The notes under the pieces: generated by a model
What the model was told of the DNA's origin: nothing
Databases searched by the model: none
The model's input: the letters and a program-made list of their open reading frames with translations, nothing else
Part shown: piece after piece, positions 1-10,733 of the stretch
Numbering within the stretch: position 1 is the stretch's first letter
How the letters are laid out: every line of letters starts with the position of its first letter
Made by a program: the position numbers and the translations under genes
Assembly: GCA_036897625.1 (NCBI GenBank)
Contig: JAYMTA010000480.1
Span: 1 to 28,026, forward strand
DNA length: 28,026 nucleotides
Direction of reading: 5' to 3'
Source of the DNA: Pelargonium cotyledonis
Taxonomy: Eukaryota > Streptophyta > Magnoliopsida > Geraniales > Geraniaceae

Positions 1-80
1 TGGAAACACACTAAATTATCTTGTATTTCTTAATTTTTGCAAAAAATGGAAACAAGACACTCATTTTGGGACGGAGGGAG
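1..80. mobile_element. Stowaway-type MITE, 3' part (cut by window edge)
   Basis: The segment ends in GGGACGGAGGGAG, the reverse complement of the canonical Stowaway terminal repeat CTCCCTCCGTCCC, and is followed directly by TA (81-82), the Tc1/mariner-type target duplication. The other end lies before base 1, so length and the partner repeat cannot be checked. It sits upstream of the visible ATPase exons, probably inside an intron of that gene. Family assignment rests on the terminal motif alone. Confidence 0.75.
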
Positions 81-189
81 TAGTTAAATTGATATCAACC
101 GTAAAAACAAGCTAAATCTTGATCATATTGTGTTTCGTTCATTTACTATATGCCTATTGCACGAGGCTTCCACTATTGTTAGGTCTGAG

Positions 190-366
190 TAGAGCTGACA
201 ATTCAGGTTTTGGGTTCAAAAGACCCAACCTGAACCCGATCAGCAAGGGGTACAGGTTGCTGGGCTTTAGTGCTCGACTCAACCCGAAATTTGATTGAGT
301 CTAATACGTGTGATCCAGACCGACAAAGATGCGGGTCGAGTTTCATTGTCCAAATCGTCAAATCTT
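190..366. mobile_element. hAT-like MITE, degenerate copy (family A)
   Basis: It begins TAGAGCTGACAATTCAGG and aligns by eye with the better preserved copy at 3263-3469: shared blocks include AACCCGATCAGCAAG-like and GATCCAGACCGACAAA-like stretches and the end GTCCAAAT. The right end is worn and no clear 8-bp target duplication is visible. It probably lies in the same ATPase intron as the Stowaway end. Confidence 0.5.
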
Positions 367-612
367 GATCCGGGAATGGTCATTTATGTATGTAGTCCTT
401 GCTTTTGCCAGATACATTGTTACCACTTACCCTGACTCAGAACCCGTGACCTTAAAGTTCACAAGCTACAGTTTTTGTCGCATCATGAATGACGTCAATA
501 TGCGATGCATTAAAAATTTGAAAGGCCTAACTGTTCAGTTTGAATACCAACTTGTTATAGTCTTTACCTATTTTTACCTCCGAAAAAACTCGACTAACTA
601 TTCAAATGACAG

Positions 613-1451
613 ATATTTAACGAGTTTAATGCGAGAAAGCCAGAAGAAATAAACGTCTTTACTGGTGTGACCAGAAACCGCTTGTTTATGGGAATAGTTG
701 GAGTTACATTTGTACTTCAGGTAAGCATATCTACTATATATACTTATAGTTATAGCCATTAACGGTTAACCATCCTTTTTTTCAACTTTGTACCTACTCT
801 AAGCCTAATTGTGCCATACGCAGATATTGATAGTTGAATTCCTCGGAGAATTTACCTCAACAGTGAGACTCAGTTTCAAGTTGTGGCTAGTGACTCTTGT
901 AATTGGCATTATCAGGTTAGTGATGCAAATTATTTTTCACTCCCAAGTTTCAGGCCGTAGAATTCATTTATGAAAATGGTACAAGTTACCTCTCAATCGA
1001 TCTAATGGTCTCTTTAGTATTCATTTTGTGTCAAGTTGATTTATAATTTGATTTTTGTTTCAATTTACTGTTCATCTTATTATCTATTTTGTACCAAATT
1101 GATCTATAATTTGGTATAAAACAGATATTAAGATGACTAAATTATAATTAAAATAATGAAATATGGATCAACTTGAAACAAAATGATTAGTGAGGATGTT
1201 ACCCTTACGTGTGTGTGTGTGTTGGGTGTTTTGATGGTCCTACACGATTCCACGCTAATATTGTTCGTGTTCTGACACGAATTGCCAATTCTACATTCTA
1301 CTTTCAATCCCACAGTCAAAATATTAATTGTTTTTATTTTATTTTTAACAGTTGGCCTCTTGCCGTAATTGGAAAGTTCATTCCGGTTCCAAAAACTCCC
1401 TTATCTCGAGTCTTCATGCGAGCAATTCGAAGATTTGCTGGGACTTCATAA
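613..1451 (+). CDS. ACA9: Autoinhibited Ca2+-ATPase (P2B type), C-terminal exons only, ACA9-like
   Basis: Plasma-membrane-type calcium pump that exports Ca2+ from the cytosol at the cost of ATP. Three exons are seen: 613-720, 824-915 and 1352-1451, with introns 721-823 and 916-1351 on GT/AG borders and phases 0 and 2. Together they encode about 99 residues ending in TAA at 1449-1451. Family hallmarks are IFNEFNARKPEEINVFTGV, the transmembrane stretch GIVGVTFVLQILIVEFLGEF (M9) and LWLVTLVIGIISWPLAVIGK (M10), and the ending IPVPKTPLS. NVFTGVT and IPVPKTP resemble Arabidopsis ACA9 more than ACA8 or ACA10, from memory. The preceding exon, ending in the usual FNxFVxCQ, is not found in 1-612, so that intron exceeds 612 bp and holds two MITEs. 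Reading frame and splice sites are intact, so it looks functional. The next gene (MSR) is convergent. Confidence 0.9.
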
Positions 1452-1601
1452 TTTTCACCTTTCAAGATTTGCCCTAACTCTTATGTTTCTCTTAAGTCAA
1501 CTTCACAAATATTTTGTAGATTCAATACATAGGTAAGAACTTATAGATTTATATATGCACTTTTGTTAGTTAATTAGTGTTATATGTAGGGTGAAATTGT
1601 T

Positions 1602-1607
1602 AATAAA
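1602..1607 (+). terminator. Candidate poly(A) signal of the Ca2+-ATPase gene
   Basis: AATAAA lies about 150 bp after the stop codon, followed by a T-rich tract (1647-1671). Position and motif fit a plant near-upstream element, but plant signals are loose and no cleavage site can be read from sequence alone. Confidence 0.4.
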
Positions 1608-1773
1608 AAAGCCCATGATGCCAAAGATTGGGTTTTTTTATGCTTTACATTTACTTTTTTTTTTTTTTTTGTTAACGTGTAGCTGAAGAAACATATTTCT
1701 ATATTGCATTCTTCATCTGTGATAAAGAAACATGCATTCCCAAATCTTTGTAGTATGGATTTGAGGTAACAAT

Positions 1774-2013
1774 TAGAGAGGTCAATTTGGACCCGAAATT
1801 TTGACAGGCTCTTTTTGCATATTTAGGTCGCACCAAGTAAACCCATTCAATTTTTGGGCTAAATCGGAGAAAACTCATACTAAACTCACACTTTTTTTTT
1901 TTTGTACTGAGTCTGAATTTCTTGACTCGCACCTCTCACAAGTCGGATTTGGGTTAACCCGAACCAACTTATTTTTTACCCAAATCATTTTCAAATTCAA
2001 ACTGTCAGCTCTT
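1774..2013. mobile_element. hAT-like MITE (family A)
   Basis: The left end TAGAGAGGTCAATTT and the right end, whose reverse complement reads AAGAGCTGACAGTTTGAA, form a degenerate inverted repeat like that of the other family A copies. Flanks GTAACAAT (1766-1773) and GTAATAGA (2014-2021) match at five of eight positions, a worn 8-bp duplication at best. The interior carries the GGGTTAACCCGAACC-type sequence shared by this family. It lies just beyond the 3' end of the Ca2+-ATPase gene. Confidence 0.5.
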
Positions 2014-2021
2014 GTAATAGA

Positions 2022-2460
2022 AAGTTGTTTAACATGGTTTTAACATATTCAGAATTAAATTTAGAGAATCACTTATTGCAAAGGGACAATATGCTAATAT
2101 GAGATATTGAGTTTAAGTATCAATAAATATAACTGCATTAAAATTTGGTGATAAGATTCTTCATAACTATTTTACAATTTTATACTTGTCATATTTTGTC
2201 TCATTAAATGTTGAGATACGTTAAGACTGATAAAATATAATCCAGTAAAACATGTGCGCTTTTTGGCTCAGATTGCCAATTATACCTATGTGGACCTCTC
2301 CAAACTAAATATATGTTAGCCCCAACATTGTGGAGTGAAGTAGAATATAAGAAACTAATAGTTTTGCTACAACCTCATTTCCATGTGACCATTGAACCAA
2401 AAATAAGGACCACCAAAAAGGATTAATGAGAAACATTTAGCCAACTTATACCAAATCTCA
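2022..2460. other. Spacer between the convergent ATPase and MSR genes
   Basis: AT-rich DNA with no reading frame of credible length and no recognised repeat. It lies between the 3' ends of two genes pointing at each other, so it need hold only the transcript ends. I see nothing else in it. Confidence 0.5.
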
Positions 2461-2462
2461 TC

Positions 2463-2468
2463 TTTATT
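2463..2468 (-). terminator. Candidate poly(A) signal of the MSR gene
   Basis: On the minus strand this reads AATAAA, about 350 bp downstream of the MSR stop codon at 2818-2816. It would give a 3' untranslated region of roughly 350-370 bases. Several A/T-rich alternatives lie nearer, so the exact end is open. Confidence 0.35.
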
Positions 2469-2815
2469 GATCAAAACCTGTCTTCTTCCAGAATAAAACT
2501 AAATGAACCTTAGAAATGTAACAGATTTAAACAATGACTATATATTGAAAATTACAACAGCTTGTTTTTCAGATTGCATTCAACATCATTTTTGGCCTGA
2601 ACCCTCCCTCCGGCCACCGGAAAATAAAAATAACTTAGAAAACTTGCACTCTCCTACCAAAGAACCAAAAAAAGAAAGAAAGAAAAAAATATCACCTTTG
2701 CAACGAGACTTCGGTTTGATACTTTTGGCCCCAATGCAAGGATGAAATAATACAATAAACCCATCTAATCTACCTGAGGTAAAATGCTTTTAGCCTTCTT
2801 CAGGTTTTCATCTAT

Positions 2816-5800
2816 TTAGCAAAAACATGTATAGGCCAAGTGATTCTTCTTTGAGACGTATGGAGATATGAAATTGGTAGCAGAAGCAACTGAACTTGAG
2901 ATTTCGGATGGAACAAGTATCTGATTCTTCCCCGAAGCAATTCTCTTACCGGCTACATTGGCGTAGAATAAGCCCGAGATGGCTGGTACAAAAGCATCAC
3001 TCTGCGAACAGATGTAGAAGTCGATCACCTTTTCCAGCTCAGAGCCTTCAGAATCAAGAAACTTTGACTTTCGATCTTCAGGCATTACGACTTCCTGAAA
3101 ATTTCAAAACCTTAGAGTTTGCCTCGATAATCAAAACTAGGATCGAGGACAGCATAGCAAATAGTAATGTAACTAATGTTCCATCTTGAAGCATCTATGT
3201 ACACAAGTTACTTGAAAATAAACAATGATATAAAGTGGTTTGTAGTATAGTGAATCATGAATTGGAGCTGGCAATTCAGGACAGATTTGAATTCGTGTTG
3301 AAAATGCCTAACCCGAACTCGATCAGCAAGAAGCTCGAGTTGCAAATTTAAGGTAGTGGGACGGGTTGCCCGGTCTGATCCACACTTTTTTCCCACGGTA
3401 AACCCGGTGCGATCCAAACCCACAAAAATGCAAATGGGATTTCGGGTGTGGGTCCAAATGCCAACTCTATCATGGATAGTGGATATAGCAGAAAATCTGA
3501 AACTAGGTTTCATTGCCGGCATGCAAAATGGGTTTTATATTAATGACCCGAAGTTCTAAACAAAAAAAAAGCCGAGAATTATACGAAATTAGCCCTTACC
3601 TTTGTATAAGTCTTCGGGAAGTAACCCTTAAGAGCATCGAGGCTCTCATCCCATCTCGATTGAGTCAAATACACTGCAGTGTCCTTATCAAACCTAATCT
3701 TCCTCAAAAACTCGGCAATCTCTTCTGCATTGTAGCAACTTTTCTTTCCTCGGCAACTCTTCTTCTCCAGTATATCTACCCTCAAGTCCACAGCTACAAA
3801 TCGGCCACTGGACTTTCGACTCAAAGTCCTTAGCCGCTCAACCATGGAATCCACAACTTCCTGAACCTCTGGTTGCAACTCTAGAGTTCCGAACATAGCC
3901 AAACATGCTACAGAATCGGCATTACTTTTCTCTTCGTTCTTTCTCATATTTAGTGACGGGAAATAAGTTGCCAGCCTTATGTTTCCATTTGTCCTAAAGA
4001 CCGGTTCAATATGGTCTGCTATGTGGTCCTCTGATACACGATTAGGGACTTTCACAACAGCAAGGTTCCGTGCTGATATTTCACTTGGCAGCTCTTTTGC
4101 TACTCTCACCACTCCGTCCAGGCTTTGCATAAACTTCTCAACGTCATATATTTCTTCAAAGTTCCTGAAATATCAGTACATCTTCATTAAAAATTGCAAT
4201 ACCGACATTGTTGGTGAAGTAAAAAGTCTAGGTACCAAGCTAAACTTAAGCTCTATTTTTTACGAAATAACACGATGATCGTGAAGAACTAACTTTGTTT
4301 AACAAAGTTAATTTTAGAACTGACCTCTTATCTCCTGGTTTGCTCCCCCTGATGTCAGGAAGCACAAGAGTTGCTCCTAGATATCTTGCGACAACTACGG
4401 CATCAGCAACCTGAAGAACAAAATCACCAAGAAAAATAACAAAATCAGATAAGAGGGGAAGGAAAGGAAGAAAAATGAGGCCTTCGCAATCAAGCAAGAA
4501 TGGTTCACGAGAAATAACAGCAACTCAAAGTCTCAAACTATTAACAAGATAGTAAAGGCCGGTATGAATAAGAAGGCTATATATAGATTCTGTGGTCAAA
4601 TTATGAATTACTCGGCATGCAGTATGATTCAACAAATTATTTGAGTGAGCACATAGTAACATTTCATTTTAATATCCAACACACTATAATTGCTACAAAG
4701 GAAAACACATGGTAGATGATCAAATAAACTGCAATACTGAACCATGTGATGAGCTCGTGTACCTGTGAGACATGGTATTCAGGGCCATTAGTCAATGAGA
4801 ATGTGACGAATCCTTTTGACTGCTCTATATCCTCCCCTAATCAAGTAACAAATAAAGACATTGAAATAAGAATGAAGCAACATAATTCATTAATTACTCA
4901 TATATTACAGGTGATCACACAAGTACGTATAAATCAACTCACCTGAAGCCGGATTGGTCCAACATTGTTTTAGCTCCTGATCATCCGCCTTCCATGGCCC
5001 TTTAGTATTCTTAGAAAGTGAAATATGGCTTTGCTCTGCAATCTTGCTATTCTCGTAGATGTTTGTCCCCGGAAGTTTCTCCTTAAAAAAATCACGGGGA
5101 AAAGAGTAAAAATAAGCACAAGAATTGATGACCATGTGAACTTTTATGTATACAAAGGATGGACATTGCCCGAACAAATCCACATAGAATTCACCATTAT
5201 TTCACAGTAAATATTCATAACCCTTAAGTAAAAAGAACATGAAAGCACTATAAATCCGGGGGGAAATTATAGGTAAGTACCTTATACTTAGCTCCATCTG
5301 TAGAGAGCTCCCTATACTTTTTTCACAACAACTAACTCAATCGTACATTCAATTTTCATTTCGGCACTTAGATTTCACTACATTTTATCGATCTCATCAT
5401 GCGTATCTCACATGATCTATAAGTTTTTTTTTTCTTTTCATAATACTCATTTTACCATTACTATACTATCACCATCAATCTCACATTAAAGTACATGGTG
5501 TTAGCTAGATGTCACGAAATAATCAAAACTACAAGGAGTTGCCTGCAAATGAAGCGAAGTGTAGATATTGATCTGCAATTTGTCCAAAAATCTATGAAGG
5601 CATGTTTGGTCTCAAACAAATTGTAGGAAAAGAAATGGCAAAAACATGAAGAAAACGAAGAACTCTATCAATCTATAGCACAAGGATCAGCTAAACCAAA
5701 TCCACTTGAGTTTCTCATCTTCCCAGCCAACAAAATGAGCTCAAGATTCAAAATTTCACATCCATTTTTTCCACCCATCATGATTCAGCACCAAATCAAC

Positions 5801-6045
5801 AATGGGTCAGTGGCTAATTCAGCTGAAAACAGAATAAACAGTGACATGATCTACAGATTCAGCAGATGAAGAGCAATGAGAAATTGAAGTGAATCAGTGA
5901 AACAATAATGTGAAATGGATCGATCAGATTCAGAGAAACTCACTTCAACAGAATCAAAATGGTCTCTCTTGATCATGTTCCCGAGCATCACGAACATGGT
6001 CACTGTCAAGATTCCAGCCACCACCTGCCTCAAATCCACACCCAT
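2816..6045 (-). CDS. MSR1: Mannan synthesis-related protein (plant O-fucosyltransferase-like family)
   Basis: Golgi protein related to GDP-fucose O-fucosyltransferases; in Arabidopsis MSR1 and MSR2 promote (gluco)mannan synthesis, their own enzymatic activity being unproven. Six exons on the minus strand: 6045-5944, 5081-4943, 4836-4763, 4410-4325, 4164-3600 and 3094-2816. All phases join, giving 414 residues against about 420 in Arabidopsis. The start MGVDLRQVVAGILT is the family's conserved N terminus; residues 8-24 form the single membrane anchor of a type II Golgi protein. Other family blocks are GFVTFSLTNGPEYHVSQ (about 89-105), DIRGSKPGD (124-132), CLAMFGTLELQP (221-232), RFVAVDLRVDILEKK (255-269), SDAFVPAISGLFY (about 354-366) and the C-terminal KKNHLAYTCFC. 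Intron 1 is 862 bp; intron 5 carries a hAT-like MITE. The GA/CT-rich leader lies near 6210-6240. MSR1 versus MSR2 cannot be settled from one sequence. Confidence 0.93.
3263..3469. mobile_element. hAT-like MITE inside MSR intron 5 (best-preserved copy of family A)
   Basis: A 207-bp element. The left end TGGAGCTGGCAATTCAGG and the right end, reverse complement TAGAGTTGGCATTTGG, form imperfect terminal inverted repeats. It is flanked by TCATGAAT (3255-3262) and TCATGGAT (3470-3477), a 7/8-matching 8-bp duplication, the length typical of the hAT superfamily. It has no coding capacity, so it would have been mobilised in trans. It lies wholly within MSR intron 5 (3599-3095) and leaves both splice sites intact. 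Confidence 0.78.
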
Positions 6046-6245
6046 TTTTGCTTCTTCTTTGTCACTGTGACTGTCAGTACAGAGCCTGAGGAAGATCAGG
6101 AGGATTCAGAAGAAGAAGAAAACCCTATTAATGGAGAGATTGTTGGGTTTGGTTTGGAAAATTGGGAGCTGAAATGGGAAGGCTTGAGTTGAATCGAAGA
6201 TATAAGAAGAGTGTGTGAGAGAGAGAGATACACAGAGAGCATATG
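6046..6245 (-). promoter_or_regulatory. 5' leader and proximal promoter of MSR
   Basis: Read on the minus strand, this stretch is pyrimidine-rich with a CT run (complement of GAGAGAGAGAGA at 6217-6230), typical of plant 5' leaders. The transcription start is not visible. A 77-codon plus-strand frame overlaps it and exon 1 but has no family resemblance. Confidence 0.4.
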
Positions 6246-6377
6246 CTTAAATGTGGGTCTTTGATGCCCACCGACACATTTTCGAGAAAATTGATAGCTT
6301 GCCTTGCCTACACAACATTCTTACCTTTTTGTCTACTTTCTTATTTGCAATAATGCCCTTGTACTTTTTCGGAATTC

Positions 6378-6390
6378 TAGAGGTGGCAAG
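6378..6390. mobile_element. Solo end resembling a hAT MITE terminus
   Basis: TAGAGGTGGCAAG is close to the terminal motif of family A elements and of many plant hAT MITEs. No matching opposite end was found nearby, so this is either a truncated copy or chance. Confidence 0.25.
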
Positions 6391-8283
6391 TTGAATTTTG
6401 AATAGAAATTTTTCAGGAATAGGTTGAAAATGTTAGTTTAAGATGAAACCGCAACAAGGGTAGGTAGAGCTGAAAAATGGGTCATCGGGCCAACATGCCA
6501 ATATGTGAGTATGCTGGTCATTCCTAATAATTTGGGGACTTTCTGGGAGTGTATTTATATTAACTTCTCAAAAATAACTCATAATCATGAATAGATCAGA
6601 AACGATATTGTATTTCAACTCTATTTAAAAAAAAGTGATTTAACTGTTTGATTAAAAATTTTGATAAAAAATAGTAATATTTAATTGATGTTAGTTAAAA
6701 TAGACAAATGATTAAAATCATTTTAAAGTTAATCAGTAAATTGAATCATGAAATAAATATATGTGTAATTTGAAGAAGAAATAAAAGAACATAAATGTCT
6801 TTTATTTGGTCAAAATAGCTCTTTTTTAACTATTCATGAGCTGAAAAATCAGAAGCTGAGGGTACCCAGCTCTTTTATTTTAGCTCATCCGCAAGTGCTC
6901 ATGAGCTATTTTAGTCATAACCAAATACTAAAAAAAGTTATTTTGTCCTCCAGAACTTGTTTGATCAGCTCATAAGCTAATCCAAACACTCATTAAGTAG
7001 TTGATCCAATTTTAAATTACATATTCATTTGTCAAAACTCAAAATAGTCTTATTCATCGGTTGCGGCATTCACAAATCAAGACATATTACAATGAAATTA
7101 TAGTAAACTCAATCAACATTTGACTATCAAACAAAAGCTACCCTCAATTTCTTTTTTTTTTTCTTTAAAAAAATCAAAATTCCCCTACTCTGTGTTTATT
7201 TTTTTTCATTTTCTCTCCATAAACCCATATTAGTTATGTACATTCAATGTGATGATTTTTCATTTTCATGGTCATGACTATTTTGAACACTTTATGTAAA
7301 AAGTAAATACTAAAACCACACAATCTACTGTTTGTTACGTTCTAAATTTAAAGCATGTGATTGTTGGATTATTAATGAATATTAGGTGGGACTAAGCTAT
7401 CTTTTATTAAAGTCATTTAAGTGTTAATTAATCATTAATAAAGAAGTATTTAATAGAAATGGTAATGTGTCACCTTAGATAGCTCTACTATGGTTTCTAT
7501 GGGTCCCATCCAATGATTTAAATTAGATCGATAACTTTGTGCCTTTTTGACTCTTTTTATTAGCATCCTATATGGATTTTGACAAATATTCTATAACCAT
7601 AATATTTTTTTAAAATATTAAACTTCAAAAACCTTGTGCCTTGTCTAGCTATTTTTCAATAGCCATAAACATTGATTTTTTCCATTTTTGACTCTTATTA
7701 GCTTCACATATGGACAATATTCAATAGTAATTCCACTTGCATGCTAATTAAATTAGAAGGATAGAAACAAATATAGATAGATAGGAAAAAATTAAACTAT
7801 TCATATGAACCTTCAAGTGCAATGACAATCTTAAAGGCTTATTTTCATTTTACAAATCCATATGTAGAAAATAAAAAAAATATTTTATCGTGATTTTAAA
7901 GAAAGAAAAAAGCTCATTGACATAAAAAAGAAGAAGAAGAAAATCAATTTATTCATGCAATTTGATACATATTTTAACATTGAGTCGGGCGATTCAAAAT
8001 AACAAAAAAAAAAATATCTAACATATTTTGATTGTCTCTAATTCATATTCAATTTGTCAATTCTAGTATTCAATTTTATTACATAAAATTATATATTTTA
8101 ATATCTATACAATAAAAAAATTATGCCTTCATTTTTTATTTATCCTAAGCAAAGTCAATAATATCTCGTCACCACATTAAAATTCATTTGTTCTAATTTA
8201 AGTAAATTTATAGAAGCATAACGATTCGTTAAATTTTAATATTTTAATAAGGTGTTACAAATTTACTAGTGACTTAATTTAAT

Positions 8284-8347
8284 CTAAATAATTTATATAA
8301 GGTTCACATTAAAGACACATAACTAAATAATTTATATAAGGTTCACA
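8284..8347. repeat. Two-copy direct repeat, period 40 bp
   Basis: CTAAATAATTTATATAAGG followed by TTCACA occurs at 8284-8308 and again at about 8323-8347, identical over roughly 25 bp, with a 15-bp spacer. It looks like a recent small tandem duplication in AT-rich DNA, with no obvious function. Confidence 0.7.
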
Positions 8348-9824
8348 GGCACATGATTCGATAGACATATTGAGCCCATAGCTACATTAGTGTAGGGTAG
8401 TGTCCTACAATTGAGAGGTCACTCTATTGATGTATTGGCACTAGCTGTACTAGCTGTTTAATTTAACAGTATAATAGATTGCATTAAATTTATTTTTAAT
8501 ATTACATATCATGTGCTTATTTGGTTCTGACAGTGGCTGTGGTCTGCATCTCATTATCCAAATCCTTGGATCTTTCCCTCTCTTTGGACTTTTCACAAAC
8601 ACTTGCTACTCCCTTTGTTTGTTTGTAATTTTTGGTGGGCTTCTTTGGAGAATTATGTATTTTTATTAAACAAAGAAAAGGGTTTTTGCCCTTGTTTAGT
8701 TGAGATTAATCTATAGGGTTCTTGTACTTATTAAACAAAATTGTGTCATTTATTAAAATATAGTTTCTAATGATTATTACAATAAGTATGTGCTTATAAG
8801 AGTCTCATGACAACGTTGGGTCGTTTTTATGCATAAAATTTATGGTAAACATGAAACTCAAACAATTTCATTTTATAAGTCACAAATTTGTAAAATGAAA
8901 TGTGGTTAAGACTTTGAAGTATTTGTTAATTCAGGTCAAAATTATCAACCTCAAAAGAAATTGAAAAGTTCAAAATTGACAATATTAGTTCAATGTATTG
9001 TCACATATTGGAAAATAGATTTGTTAAAATATATACTATTCTTTCTATGTATAGTCATATGATAGAGGTATAATACTCTAATTAAGATTTTTTTTTTGAG
9101 GACCTCGTAATTAAAATTTAGACATAAATACATTCAGACTCGAAAATTTGAATTTACCTATACTATGAATAATATGTATTTGAAATTGAAACTTACACAA
9201 TTGAACCTTGATGCACTTAAGTCAACTTTCATCAATAATCACATTTAATTAACATATCTAAGTTATATCATAAAACTCTGTAGCCCACAATTTCATTTAC
9301 AAAAAATGCTATAATTTCATGTTGGTGTGAGTCATTGTTTCAATTTCTATGCACTTCAATCAATAAATCTATGCCACACCCACATATTATTATACATCCA
9401 ATGGTTTTGATATTAGTGTATGAAAACATTTTATTAACCTCAAATCTGAATATAATTTGTATAATATTTCGGTTGGTGTTTTTTAATTAATGTCAATCTC
9501 ACACACTTCCCATAAAAAAATCTTTGAGTTGTGTTAGTTGGCAAAGCAAAATCATTCAACCAAAGCAACCTCAAACTCAACTACTTTTTCTTTTCTCATT
9601 TGTGGTCAAATTTAAAGGTCAATGATTCCAAACTTCCAAAGTCTATTACATGTGTCATGTGGTGTGAGCTAAAATAAAGTAAAGCTTCCCAATTTAATAC
9701 AAATATTATTTTTATGGGCTTGTGGATTGAACCCATCTTCAAATTTGGGTTTAGTAGAGCTCAAATTAGACAGAAATTAAGCCCATAATCAACCCACTCC
9801 AAAAATATATTCAATAGATTGAAC

Positions 9825-9870
9825 TTCACATTTCTTAAAAAAAAAAGGTTTGAACTTCACATCTCTTATG
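9825..9870. repeat. Short direct repeat around an A tract
   Basis: TTGAACTTCACATTTCTTA and TTGAACTTCACATCTCTTA flank a run of A residues. The two copies differ at one base. Probably a replication-slippage duplication. Confidence 0.6.
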
Positions 9871-10437
9871 CAAAAGTGACACATTCTTTTTATAAGTCTA
9901 TAATTATGTAGCATAATAACTTGTAACTTGCTATTTTGTCACATAGAGGTAGAGTTTGATTCCCATAAATTCATGTCGATAAATTTCACCGTAATACGAG
10001 TCTTTAATGTATAAGAGAATATAATGGATCGATCTAATTGCATGTCTTCTATTTACAAGAACCACGATAACACATTAAAAAGGTCTTTTGGAGGGGGTCT
10101 TTTTTCTTGATTCTCGTATAGTTGGATTCTTTGAAACCACAAGTTTTCTCAATTCAAGTGAGATTTCGACTTAACACCATTTAAGATTTTGATACGAATT
10201 GCTACTTGGAGGGCACAATGCAATGAAAGTTGTCAACTATGTTTAGGAAGAGTTATCGTTTATCATTTTTAAGGGCTAGTAAGAGGTTGTGGGTTACCTT
10301 GCGCTTATTATCTCCAACTCGTGAACCTAGACATAAAGCTATATGATAGCATTTAATATTTTATGATTTGAAAGTTTGGTTTTCCGCACATTTGGACTAA
10401 ATTGTCAACTCTACTATATTTATTGGACTTGTGGGTT

Positions 10438-10511
10438 AGCCCAACTTTAAAATATGGGCTTACTCGAGCCCAAAAACCACAAACCAGCCCAAATTAGGCC
10501 CATATATATGG
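10438..10511 (+). promoter_or_regulatory. Cluster of site II (TGGGCY) motifs plus TATA-like box, beta-COP promoter
   Basis: Five TGGGCY motifs on either strand fall within 65 bp: AGCCCA at 10438, TGGGCT at 10455, AGCCCA at 10467 and 10486, GGCCCA at 10497. They are followed by TATATAT (10503-10509), about 225 bp upstream of the start codon. Site II motifs are bound by TCP factors and mark growth-linked plant housekeeping genes. The motifs are seen; the function and a start site near 10535 are inferred. The leader after it is CT-rich and contains no upstream ATG, as far as I can read it. Confidence 0.6.
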
Positions 10512-10733
10512 ATCCATTTGGCTCGAGCTTCTCTCTCAGTCTCTCTCTCCTGCAGTTGAAGCTTCGTCGTCTTCAAGAGCAACCACACTGAGACCAGTCC
10601 AGATCCGTCTCTTCTCTCTTCTACTCTCATTACTCAATTTCTCCAGATCTCCATCTGGTGAAGCTTGATCTAAACCAGCTTCGCATTTCCATTTCCAGAT
10701 CTTGGTCTTTCAGTGAGAGCTGAGTTCAGAAAA

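Larger units (their letters stand above)
6391..10430. other. Long gene-less AT-rich spacer between MSR and beta-COP
   Basis: About 4 kb without a reading frame of credible length on either strand and without a recognisable RNA gene. It is very AT-rich with many A and T tracts. A patch near 6830-7000 has AGCTCATAAGCTAATCCAAACACT-like wording seen in short plant hAT repeats, but I could not pair its ends. Two small direct repeats are listed separately. The spacer separates two divergently transcribed genes, so both promoters and any distal enhancers must lie here. Confidence 0.55.

Noticed and set aside
329-652. 107-codon plus-strand frame before the ATPase exons
   Set aside because: Its 3' part overlaps the true ATPase exon (613-720) in another frame and its 5' part is hAT-like repeat; no family likeness.
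5258-5530. Suspected mobile element in MSR intron 1 (GGTAAGTACCTTATACTT-like start)
   Set aside because: The wording recalls common plant repeats, but I found no inverted end and no flanking duplication.
5959-6192. 77-codon plus-strand frame with a His-rich and acidic stretch
   Set aside because: It is the antisense of MSR exon 1 and its GA-rich leader.
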